Shown here: one piece after another, positions 20,430-28,909 of the stretch
Position numbering within the stretch: the stretch's first letter is position 1
How the letters are laid out: each line of letters opens with the position of its first letter
NCBI GenBank assembly: GCA_963846495.1
Contig: CAWJWP010000021.1
Location: 62,001 to 126,000 of the forward strand
From: DASYQD01 sp963846495
GTDB taxonomy: Bacteria > Acidobacteriota > Thermoanaerobaculia > Multivoradales > JAIOJS01
Direction: 5' to 3'
DNA: 64,000 bases
The notes under the pieces: generated by a model
Told to the model about the DNA's origin: nothing
What the model saw: the letters and a program-made list of their open reading frames with translations, nothing else
The model's database searches: none
Translations under genes and position numbers: made by a program

Positions 20430-22311
20430 ATGACCCTGCCCGTGATCGCCGACGCCGAGAGCCAGGACGCCCCCCATCACCCCGCCCAGGAGCCGCTGCA
20501 CGAAGTCGTCATCCGCTTCGCCGGCGACTCCGGCGACGGCATGCAGGTGACCGGCAGCCAGTTCACCAGCACCTCGGCCTTGGTGGGCAACGACCTCTCG
20601 ACGCTGCCCGACTTCCCGGCCGAGATCCGCGCCCCCGCCGGCACGCTGCCCGGCGTGTCGGCCTTCCAGGTGCGCATCGCCGACTACGACATCCACACGC
20701 CCGGCGACGCTCCCGACGTGCTGGTGGCGATGAACCCGGCGGCGCTCAAGGCCAACCTGCGCGACTTGAAGCCCAACGGCGTCGTCATCGCCAACACCGA
20801 CGAGTTCCACGAGCGCAACTTCAAGAAGGTGGGGATCGTCCAGAACCCGCTCGAGGACGGAACCCTCGAAGGTTTCCGCCTCTTCAAGGCCGACATCGCG
20901 ACGTTGACCAAGCGGGCGCTCGCCGACAGCGGCCTCGACGCCCGCTCGCAGGAACGCTGCAAGAACTTCTTCGCCCTCGGCATGTGCTACTGGCTGTTCA
21001 GCCGGCCGCTGGAGCCCACCGTCGAGTGGCTGGAGAAGCGCTTCGCCAGCAAGCCCGAGCTCGCGGCCGCCAACGTCAAAGTGATGAAGGCGGGCTACAA
21101 CTACTGCGACATCACCGGTCTCTTCCAGGTGCGCTACGAGGTGCTGCCGGCGAAGCTCGAGCCCGGCACCTACCGCAACATCAACGGCAACCTGGCGCTG
21201 GCGCTCGGCCTGGTCACCGCCAGCCGCAAGAGCGGGCTGCCGCTCTTCTGCGGCTCCTACCCGATCACGCCGGCGAGCGACGTGCTCCACCACCTGGCGC
21301 CGCTCAAGAGCTACGGCGTCACCACCTTCCAGGCCGAGGACGAGATCGCCGCCGTCTGCTCGGCGATCGGCGCCTCCTTCGGCGGCGCGCTCGGGGTCAC
21401 CGCGACCTCGGGCCCCGGCCTCGCCCTCAAGCAGGAAGCGATCAGCCTCGCGGTGATGGTCGAGCTGCCGCTCGTCGTCTGCGACATCCAGCGCGCCGGC
21501 CCGTCGACGGGGATGCCGACGAAGACCGAGCAGGCCGACCTGCTGCAGGCGATGTTCGGCCGCCATGGCGAGTCGCCGGTGCCGATCATCGCGCCCGCCT
21601 CGCCGGCCGACTGCTTCGACGCGGCGCTGGAGGCGTGCGCGGTGGCCACCCGCCACATGGTGCCGGTCATCCTGCTCTCCGACGGCTACCTCGCCAACGG
21701 CGCCGAGCCGTGGAAGCTGCCGACGCTCGAGGAGCTACCCGACCTGGCGGTGGAGTTCCGCACCGACCCGAGCGGCTTCACGCCCTACCTGCGCGATCCC
21801 GAGACGCTGGCTCGGCCGTGGGCGATCCCCGGCACGCCGGGGCTCGAGCACCGGATCGGCGGCATCGAGAAGCAGGAAGGCACCGGCAACGTCAACTACG
21901 AGCCGCAGAACCACGAGCGCATGGTGCACCTGCGCGCCGAGAAGGTGGCGCGCGTCGCCCAAGAGATCGCGCCGCTCGAGGTCGACGGCGATCCCGAGGG
22001 CGAGCTGCTGGTCGTCGGCTGGGGAAGCACGCGCGGCGCCATCATCGGCGGCGTCAACGCGGCGCGCCAGCTCGGGCTGCGCGTCTCGCGCGCGCACTTC
22101 CGCTGGCTCAACCCGCTGCCGAGCAACACCGGCGAGGTGCTGTCGCGCTTCGACAAGGTGCTGCTGCCGGAGATGAACCTGGGGCAGCTGGCGATGCTGC
22201 TGCGCGCTCGCTTCCTGAAGGACGTCATCAGCTACACCAAGGTGCAGGGGCGGCCGTTCTTCCGCCAGCAGGTGTGCGACAAGATCGTGGAAGTGCTCGG
22301 GGGTTCTGCCA

Positions 22312-22322
<11 letters not shown>
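20430..22322 (+). CDS. korA: 2-oxoacid:acceptor oxidoreductase, fused gamma-alpha subunit (KorA-like)
   Basis: A 630-residue fusion. Residues about 25-210 are the gamma domain (VVIRFAGDSGDGMQVTGSQF). Residues about 235-420 are the pyrimidine-binding alpha domain (LFCGSYPITPASDVLHHLA, TFQAEDEIAAVCSAIGASFG, TSGPGLALKQEAISLAVMVE). The transketolase-C-like domain follows (ELLVVGWGSTRGAI). With KorB it oxidatively decarboxylates a 2-oxoacid, most likely 2-oxoglutarate, to the acyl-CoA and reduces ferredoxin. AAGGA with a 6-nt spacer precedes ATG 20430. Its stop overlaps the korB start by 11 nt. Substrate assignment is by family resemblance. Confidence 0.92.
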
Positions 22323-23368
<1,046 letters not shown>

Positions 23369-23372
<4 letters not shown>

Positions 23373-23701
23373 GCGACGAAGCAGCCTCTGAAGTGACCTC
23401 GATGACGGCGAAGTCGCTCGACGACCTGCGGCCGGGCGACTTCCAGCCGCTCGTCGGCGAGCGCTTCACGGTGGTGCTCAACGAGGGCGACTTCGGCCTC
23501 GAGCTGGTCAACGTGCGCGTGATGCGCTCGCACCGGCGGCGCGAGGAGCCCTTCGCGCTGCTCTTCCGCGGCCCGCAGCAGCCGGTGCTGCCGCAGCGCA
23601 TCTACACCGTCGCGCACGCGAAGACCGGCCAGCTGGTGATCTTCCTGGTGCCCGTGCAAGGGACCGGCGAAGGCGTCGAGTACGAAGCCGTCTTCAATTA
23701 G
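23369..23701 (+). CDS. DUF6916-like small protein
   Basis: A 110-residue soluble protein, beta-rich with alternating hydrophobics (GDFQPLVGERFTVVL, GLELVNVRVM, FALLFRGP, QRIYTVAHAKTGQLVIFLVPV). The pattern fits DUF6916, which I recall as often lying next to phage-tail-collar (MdpB-like) genes; three such genes are 4 kb away. The ATG at 23369 overlaps the restored korB stop. An upstream extension to 23318 is open but would lie inside korB. Its stop overlaps the convergent gene by 8 nt. Confidence 0.55.
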
Positions 23702-25157
23702 GCGGTTCGAGCGCGACGGCCGCCGGCTGCGGCGGCGGTAGGGCCGGGCAAGAGAAGGCCGCGGGCGCCGCGAGGCCGCGCTCGCCATCGCTCTCGATCT
23801 CGACGCGGCCCAGACGGTTGGCGGCAGCCAGCGCTGCTTGCGGTCCACCCGCGAGCGCCGGCTCGTGACCGGCGAGCGCCAGCGCGCTGCTGCCGCGCTG
23901 ATGCAGTGCCAGAGAAGGCCCGCCGCCGGCGCCTTCGCCGAAGCGGTTCTCAGCCAGCGCCAGGCAGGCGCGGCTCTCGTCCCGCGTTTCCAGGAGGAGC
24001 GCCGGGTAGCGCACCTCGCCGGTGCTGGCGCCGCTCGCGAGGTCGTTGTCGCGCGCGGCCAGCGCCAGAGCGGCCTGCGCGGCGGCGACGGCATGGACAG
24101 CTTCCGCCCGCTGGCCGGCCAGGCGGTTCCCGACCAGCGTCACCTTGCCCTCGGCGTGGTCGCCGAGCAGCACGACGACGCCGCGCGCCGTGCCGGCGCC
24201 GCCGATGGCGTTGGCCGTGAGCTGCGCGTCGACGTGTGCGCGGCCGGAGGCTGAGACTGTGAGCCCCGTCTCGCGCGCCAGCAGGTCGTTGCCGCGGGCG
24301 GCGATCTCGAGCACGCTCGACTCGCGTGCCACGGCGCTCACCACCGTCACCGCCTGCTCGGCCGGCGCGCCGATGGGACCGCTGCCGGCGAGGTCGAGGC
24401 GGAGCTTGCCCTCGCCCTCGGCAGCGAGGTCGAGGGCGTTGCCGGGCAGCGCCTCGAACGAGACGGCGGTAGCCGTCAGCAGCAGCACGGCATCGGCGCC
24501 AGCGCGCACGACGATTCCCTCGCCGGTGACCGCGACCCCCTCGAGCTCGATCGTCCCTTGGCTGCTCGTGCCGTCGACCTTCAGCGCCGGGGCGACGGCG
24601 CTGCCGTGCAGCTCGCTGTTCTCGACGCGAACGACGCCGCGTGGATCGCGCAGCAGCACGCCGCCGTCGATGCGCAAGCCGGCAAGGAGCACGTCACCGA
24701 CGCGGTTGCCGGAGACCGCGCCGGCGCCGCCGTGCAGCTCGAGGCCCTCGACACGGGCGTGGTCGGCCAAGACCACTGCCGGTCCTGCGCCGCCGTCGAT
24801 CAGCGGCCGCTCGCCGGCACCAAACGCCTCGTCACCGGCAGCGGCGAGGGTGGCACCGCTGCCGACCAGCCGCTGGTATGCGCGCAGGCGGATGCCGCCG
24901 AGGCCGCGCGCAGTGCCGTCGCCCCGGAAGACGTAGATGGTGTCGCCGACGTCGGCGGCGCGCTCGGCGCGCGCCAGGCGGTCGAAGGGCGCCACCACCG
25001 AGCCGTCGCCATCCGGCGCCGCGGTGTTGTCGACGTACCAGGTGCGGGCGGGATGCGCCGGCTTGCGCGCCAGCGGCTCGATCGCCGAGGCGGCGCTCGG
25101 CAGGAGCGCGACGACGAGGGCGGCAGCGGCGGCGCGGTGGGGAAGAGAGGTCGCCAT
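23694..25157 (-). CDS. Secreted beta-helix-like repeat protein
   Basis: A 487-residue protein with a signal peptide (AAAALVVALLPSAASA, cleavage near 25). The mature part is Ala/Gly/Leu-rich with short recurring turns (VLADHARVEGLELHG, VLLAGLRIDGG), consistent with a right-handed beta-helix. The segment TWYVDNTAAPDGDG, then PFDRLARAE, then DTIYVFRGDG at about 39-82 matches in layout the module before the beta-helix of the 2655-residue protein (WYIHDVV, NPFDTIAEF, DFIYVFRGN). The two therefore probably share a domain and perhaps a location. No catalytic motif is seen. The function is unknown; a cell-surface or periplasmic role is inferred. Confidence 0.65.
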   Translation of the reverse strand: MATSLPHRAAAAALVVALLPSAASAIEPLARKPAHPARTWYVDNTAAPDGDGSVVAPFDRLARAERAADVGDTIYVFRGDGTARGLGGIRLRAYQRLVGSGATLAAAGDEAFGAGERPLIDGGAGPAVVLADHARVEGLELHGGAGAVSGNRVGDVLLAGLRIDGGVLLRDPRGVVRVENSELHGSAVAPALKVDGTSSQGTIELEGVAVTGEGIVVRAGADAVLLLTATAVSFEALPGNALDLAAEGEGKLRLDLAGSGPIGAPAEQAVTVVSAVARESSVLEIAARGNDLLARETGLTVSASGRAHVDAQLTANAIGGAGTARGVVVLLGDHAEGKVTLVGNRLAGQRAEAVHAVAAAQAALALAARDNDLASGASTGEVRYPALLLETRDESRACLALAENRFGEGAGGGPSLALHQRGSSALALAGHEPALAGGPQAALAAANRLGRVEIESDGERGLAAPAAFSCPALPPPQPAAVALEPPN

Positions 25158-25351
25158 GCGCAGCGTCCGAACCCGCGCATGGTGGAGATGCCGCCGGCGA
25201 ACGCTCGTTGGGCGCGGGGCGGCGACCCTATCAAACCGCCGCGCCTGCGGCCGTGACCGGCATCACGCCGCGGCGCGGCCTGCCGCTGGGCTCAGCGCGA
25301 TCGCGCTTCGGCTCGGCACGACGCCACACGCGCGGGCGAAGCGCCGTCGCC
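25158..25351. other. Intergenic gap with an 11-bp direct repeat
   Basis: A 194-nt gap between two minus-strand genes. CTCAGCGCGAT occurs at 25291-25301 and again at 25351-25361, where it includes the stop of the next gene. I see no gene, clear promoter or terminator. Confidence 0.3.
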
Positions 25352-25636
25352 TCAGCGCGATGCCAGCACGCGCTTCCAGGCCGGCATGCGCTCCACGTAC
25401 TCGGCGACGAACCAGCAGCTGGGCACGACCTTCAGCCCTTCGGCCTCGGCCCATTGGAGCGCTGCCTCGACGACGCGGGCGGCGATGCCGCGGCCGCGCA
25501 GCGCCGGTGGCGTGTAGGTGTGGACGAAGGCGACCGTCGAATCGTCGAGCCGTCGATAGACGAGGTGCGACGCCTGGCCGTCGCGGTCGAGCGTGAAGCG
25601 CCGCTGCGCCTCGTCATGGACGATCTCGGAAGCCAT
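25352..25636 (-). CDS. Small GNAT-type N-acetyltransferase (YjdJ/NATD1-like)
   Basis: A 94-residue protein of the short GCN5-like class that is little more than the acetyl-CoA site. The core reads STVAFVHTYTPPALRGRGIA, with the R-G-x-G pyrophosphate loop, followed by ARVVEAALQWAEAEGLKVVPSCWFVAEYVER. These proteins are found widely, but their substrates are unknown. An excellent AGGAGG (25643-25648 on the minus strand) precedes ATG 25636. Confidence 0.85.
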   Translation of the reverse strand: MASEIVHDEAQRRFTLDRDGQASHLVYRRLDDSTVAFVHTYTPPALRGRGIAARVVEAALQWAEAEGLKVVPSCWFVAEYVERMPAWKRVLASR

Positions 25637-25719
25637 CGCGTACCTCCTCGCGGCTCGCGCTGCAAGCGCCGCGCCGGTCTCGGCGACTCGCGGCGGCGCG
25701 AGTCGATGTCGCGAGAGCT

Positions 25720-26211
25720 TCAGCCCGCGCCGCCGCCCACCGGCCGCTCGAGCAGCAGGTAGACGCCCTTGTCCTCGCGGAAGACGAAGCTCAGCCGGTG
25801 GTAGAGGCGCAGCGCCGGGTTGAAGCGCTCGACGTGGACGCTCACCGGCTTGCCCGCGGCGTCCGCTTCGGCGAAGAGCTCCGCCAGCAGCGCGCCGCCC
25901 AGCCCGCGGCCGCGGTGCTCCGGCAGCAGACTGATGTCGACGATGCGCACCTCGTTCTCCCAGCGCGCCACGTAGAGACGGCCGGCCGGCTCGCCGTCGA
26001 CCTCGATGACGTCGAAGCTCGAGCCGGCGTAGTTCTCCTGGTACCAGGCGTGCTGCGCCTCGAACTGTTGGCGCACGAACGCCTCCTTCTGCTCCGCCGG
26101 CCAGTCGACGCCGGCGAGCTCCTCCTCGCGCGTGGTGGCGTAGAGGCGGAAGAGGAAGGGGAGGTCGGCGTCGGAGATCGGACGCAGCCGCAGCGGCTCG
26201 GGAACGCGCAA
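25720..26211 (-). CDS. GNAT family N-acetyltransferase
   Basis: A 163-residue acetyltransferase. It begins LRLRPISDADLPFLFRLYAT and has the acetyl-CoA motif A region IVDISLLPEHRGRGLGGALLAELFAEA (R-G-x-G-x-G at about 100-105) and motif B with FNPALRLYHRLSF. The start appears to be TTG 26211, as the frame is closed 18 nt upstream. It lies 15 nt from the next minus-strand gene and probably shares its transcript. The substrate is unknown; the FNPALRLYxRLGF layout resembles acetyltransferases acting on small amines. Confidence 0.85.
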   Translation of the reverse strand: MRVPEPLRLRPISDADLPFLFRLYATTREEELAGVDWPAEQKEAFVRQQFEAQHAWYQENYAGSSFDVIEVDGEPAGRLYVARWENEVRIVDISLLPEHRGRGLGGALLAELFAEADAAGKPVSVHVERFNPALRLYHRLSFVFREDKGVYLLLERPVGGGAG

Positions 26212-26226
26212 GCCGGTGATGCCCGC

Positions 26227-27201
26227 TCAGCGTTCGGCGACGATCGGCTCGAAGCTCACCATCAACGACACCAGCTCGACCGGCCGCCCTTGCCCTGCCT
26301 TCGGCGTCGGCAGCGTGCGCGCGGCCGACCAGGTGTCGGGCGCCAGCCCGAGCAGGTAGACGCCGCGCTGGAGCTTGGGCCGCCCGGCGAACCAGTCGAC
26401 GGTGAAGCTGGTGAGGAAGCGCCCGCCGACCGGTCCCGGCGCCGGCGACACCAGCGACGGCCGCCGGTGGAGCGGGTTGTGCGGCGCCGGCGTCGTCTCG
26501 AGCAGCAGGTCGAGCGCGCCGTCGGCGCCGAGCGGCGCGATGAAGCTGATCGGCGGCGCCGGATCGGGCGCCGGCCGGCTCTTGTAGCCCCAGGCGACGA
26601 ACGGCAGCTCGCCGACGTTGCGGCCGTGCTCGGGGGACGGGAAGTGGACGGTGAGGTAGGCGTTCCTGACGTGGGTCGGGTTGGGGATCGGGTAGAGGCC
26701 GTGCACGCGCACACGCACCAGCTCGTTAGCGGCGCGCTGGTCGCCGGCGATGAGCGAGGCCGCCGGCACCACGCTGGCGGGCTCCGGCGGGCGCTCGCGC
26801 TCGCGTCGCACACCGCGGTTGAGCGCCGCGGCGGTGACGCGCTTGAAGCCGCGCCAGGTTTCGCTGCCCTCGACGAAGCCGACCGACATCGGCCGCAGCA
26901 GATCGGCCGCGGCCCCCGCCTCGTCTTGAGCGCGGGCAACGCCCGGCAGCGTCGGGAGCAACGCCGCCGCGCCCCCCCAGGCGAGGAGGTCGCGGCGGCG
27001 CAGGCGGGGACCGCGAGGATCGCCGCCCGGCGGATCGCCGAGCGGCGCGCGGACGTCGTCGAGGCCGGTGAGCGCGCCGCCCACCGGCCTCACGGTCACT
27101 TCGGATCGTCGAGACGGCCGGCGGCTCCGCAGGGGCGGGCCGCCGTCCTCTTCGCTGCCTTCGTCACGGTCGGGCTGGCGACGCTCGCTCCTCGCAGACA
27201 T
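26227..27201 (-). CDS. Tat-exported protein of unknown function in the collar-protein cluster
   Basis: A 324-residue protein with an unusually long, charged N-region (about 65 residues) before a Tat-type signal: RRRDLLAWGGAAALLPTLPGVARA at about 67-91. The mature part has no cofactor or catalytic motif I recognise. It is rich in beta-forming stretches (LVRVRVHGLYPIPNPTHV, NAYLTVHFPS, SFTVDWFAG, RGVYLLGLAPDTW). It is followed and preceded by same-strand genes, next to three collar-domain genes, which suggests a shared exported structure. Tat export implies folding in the cytoplasm first. Confidence 0.6.
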   Translation of the reverse strand: MSARSERRQPDRDEGSEEDGGPPLRSRRPSRRSEVTVRPVGGALTGLDDVRAPLGDPPGGDPRGPRLRRRDLLAWGGAAALLPTLPGVARAQDEAGAAADLLRPMSVGFVEGSETWRGFKRVTAAALNRGVRRERERPPEPASVVPAASLIAGDQRAANELVRVRVHGLYPIPNPTHVRNAYLTVHFPSPEHGRNVGELPFVAWGYKSRPAPDPAPPISFIAPLGADGALDLLLETTPAPHNPLHRRPSLVSPAPGPVGGRFLTSFTVDWFAGRPKLQRGVYLLGLAPDTWSAARTLPTPKAGQGRPVELVSLMVSFEPIVAER

Positions 27202-27260
27202 GGGATCCCATCTCCTCCCCCCGCCCTCGGCCCCCAGCGAACGCTAACCCCGCGGCAGCA

Positions 27261-27785
27261 CTAACCCCGCGGCGGGAACACGCCCTGGAGGGCGATGCAG
27301 AAGTAGAAGGTCAGGTACGGCTGCAAGTTGTTGTGCGGCTGATCGCCACCGGCCGGGGCCAGCGCTTCCGGCGCCATCGTAACCAGGCCCGCGTTGGAGG
27401 GTTGGTAAGCAGTGGCACCTGTGGATGCCGCCAGGCTGGTCTGCGGTCCGGGGCCGAAGAGGTCGGCGGCGTCCGACGACGCGCGCAAGGCGTGGCTGTG
27501 GGACGGGATCTCGGACTCGAGCAGGGTCACGGTCTCGCTGCCGCCGGTCTCGCCCAGGTCGTGCAGCGAGAGGCCGGGCCCCTGGCCGGGGTGCATCGGC
27601 GCCCGGCCCTGGAGGTCGGGGAGGGCGAAGTTGCTCTTGCCGTTGCCGCCATAGGTGGTCCCCAGGAGCGAGAACAGCGCCGTGTTCTGCGACAGCGGCA
27701 GCAACTGCCCGTCGCACCACGCCCAGCCCCGGGGGGCGAAGTTGAACGGGAAGATGCGGATCTCGGCTACGAACGGATCGGCCAT
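27261..27785 (-). CDS. Phage-tail-collar / microcystin-dependent-protein-like protein (paralogue 1)
   Basis: A 174-residue collar-domain protein. The signature is complete: FVAEIRIFPFNFAPRGWAWC, DGQLLPLSQNTALFSLLGTTYGG, FALPDLQGRAPMH, IPSHSHAL and HNNLQPYLTFYFCIALQGVFP. In phages this fold forms tail-fibre tips; free-standing chromosomal copies (MdpB-type) have unknown roles. A ribosome-binding site (AGGAGGA) is present. It is the third of three tandem copies in transcription order, 10 nt after paralogue 2. Its 3' end carries a 13-bp duplication. Confidence 0.85.
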   Translation of the reverse strand: MADPFVAEIRIFPFNFAPRGWAWCDGQLLPLSQNTALFSLLGTTYGGNGKSNFALPDLQGRAPMHPGQGPGLSLHDLGETGGSETVTLLESEIPSHSHALRASSDAADLFGPGPQTSLAASTGATAYQPSNAGLVTMAPEALAPAGGDQPHNNLQPYLTFYFCIALQGVFPPRG

Positions 27786-27795
27786 GAGTCTCCTC

Positions 27796-28302
27796 CTAGG
27801 TAGGCGACGGGAAGATGCCGAAGAGCGAGATGATGAAGTTGATGCAGAGGTAGGGCTGGAAATTGGTGTGCGGCTGGCTGCCGCCCACCGGCGAGATCGC
27901 CCCTGGGTTCATGTTGACGTTCGGCGGGTCCGCGATGTAGATCGAGATGGTGCCGTCCGTCGTGGAGACGACGTTGGCCGCCGGATTGGGAGTCGTACCG
28001 GTGCCCGTCGACGCCAGCAGCGGGTGGCTGTGGGCGGGGATCTGGTTCACCGTCAACGTGATCTCTTCGGCGCCGCCGGTCTCGGCGAGGATGAAGCCGT
28101 TGCCCTGGTGGAGTGGGATGCGCCCGCGCAGGTCGGGCAGCGCGAAGGTCGACTCACCGTCGCCGCCGTAGGTGGTGCCGATGAGCTGGAACAGCGTCTC
28201 GTTCTCGCTGATCGGCAGCAGCTGCCCCTCGCAGAACATCCAGCCGGCAGGGGCGAAGTTGCCGGCGAACATGCGGATCTCACCGACGTAGGGTTGTGCC
28301 AT
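27796..28302 (-). CDS. Phage-tail-collar / microcystin-dependent-protein-like protein (paralogue 2)
   Basis: A 168-residue collar-domain protein with GEIRMFAGNFAPAGWMFC, EGQLLPISENETLFQLIGTTYGG, FALPDLRGRIPLH, IPAHSHPL and NFQPYLCINFIISLFGIFP. It differs from its neighbours in the variable loop between the HSH motif and the C-terminal strand (Asn/Thr/Pro-rich), the part expected to vary in binding tips. It lies 13 nt after paralogue 3 and 10 nt before paralogue 1, so the three probably form one transcript. Confidence 0.85.
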   Translation of the reverse strand: MAQPYVGEIRMFAGNFAPAGWMFCEGQLLPISENETLFQLIGTTYGGDGESTFALPDLRGRIPLHQGNGFILAETGGAEEITLTVNQIPAHSHPLLASTGTGTTPNPAANVVSTTDGTISIYIADPPNVNMNPGAISPVGGSQPHTNFQPYLCINFIISLFGIFPSPT

Positions 28303-28315
28303 TGGTCGCTGTCTC

Positions 28316-28816
28316 CTAGTTCGGGCTGGGGAAGATGCCCTGCAGGGCGATGCAGAAGCTGAGGGTGAGGAACGGCTGCATGTTCAGGTGCGCTTGGCTG
28401 CCGCCGACGTTGGTGACCGAGCCCGGCGTCAACGAGGTCAGGGTGTTCGCCGCGTGGTAGGTGTTGTTCACCGGCGCCAGGAAGGTGTTGGTCGGCAGCG
28501 CCTGAGTGCCGGTCGAGGTGGGGGAAGCGTTGAGCACGTGAGTGTGCGTCGGGATCTCGGCGATGCTCAGGGTATGGGCCTGCTCGCCGCCGCGCTCGCC
28601 GAGCGTGTGCCCGCTGCCGACGTGGATCGGCGTGCGGCTGCGCAGGTCGGGCAGCGCGAAGTTCACCCTCCCGTCACCACCGAAGGTGGTGCCGAGCAGG
28701 GAGAACAGCGCCTGGTTCTGGTTGATCGGCAACAGTTGCCCGTTGCACAACGCCCACCCCTTAGGTGCGAACACGAAGCTCATGATGCGGATCTCGGACA
28801 GGAACGGCTCTGCCAT
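28316..28816 (-). CDS. Phage-tail-collar / microcystin-dependent-protein-like protein (paralogue 3)
   Basis: A 166-residue collar-domain protein with LSEIRIMSFVFAPKGWALC, NGQLLPINQNQALFSLLGTTFGG, FALPDLRSRTPIH, IPTHTHVL (HTH in place of HSH) and LNMQPFLTLSFCIALQGIFP. It is first of the three in transcription order, with AGGAGG immediately upstream. The 93-nt gap to the end of the giant adhesin gene could let it be read through from there. No other phage structural gene is in the window. Confidence 0.85.
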   Translation of the reverse strand: MAEPFLSEIRIMSFVFAPKGWALCNGQLLPINQNQALFSLLGTTFGGDGRVNFALPDLRSRTPIHVGSGHTLGERGGEQAHTLSIAEIPTHTHVLNASPTSTGTQALPTNTFLAPVNNTYHAANTLTSLTPGSVTNVGGSQAHLNMQPFLTLSFCIALQGIFPSPN

Positions 28817-28909
28817 GCACCCTCCTTTCGTGGCCGCCCTTGGGCGGCCTGGGACCTCATCTCACCCGAGCGACATTGACTATCTGAAAGACCGAATCCT
28901 GGTGATGGA

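Noticed and set aside
27261..28816. Prophage
   Set aside because: Collar-domain genes alone do not make a prophage: no integrase, terminase, portal, capsid, sheath or lysis gene and no attachment-site repeats were seen.
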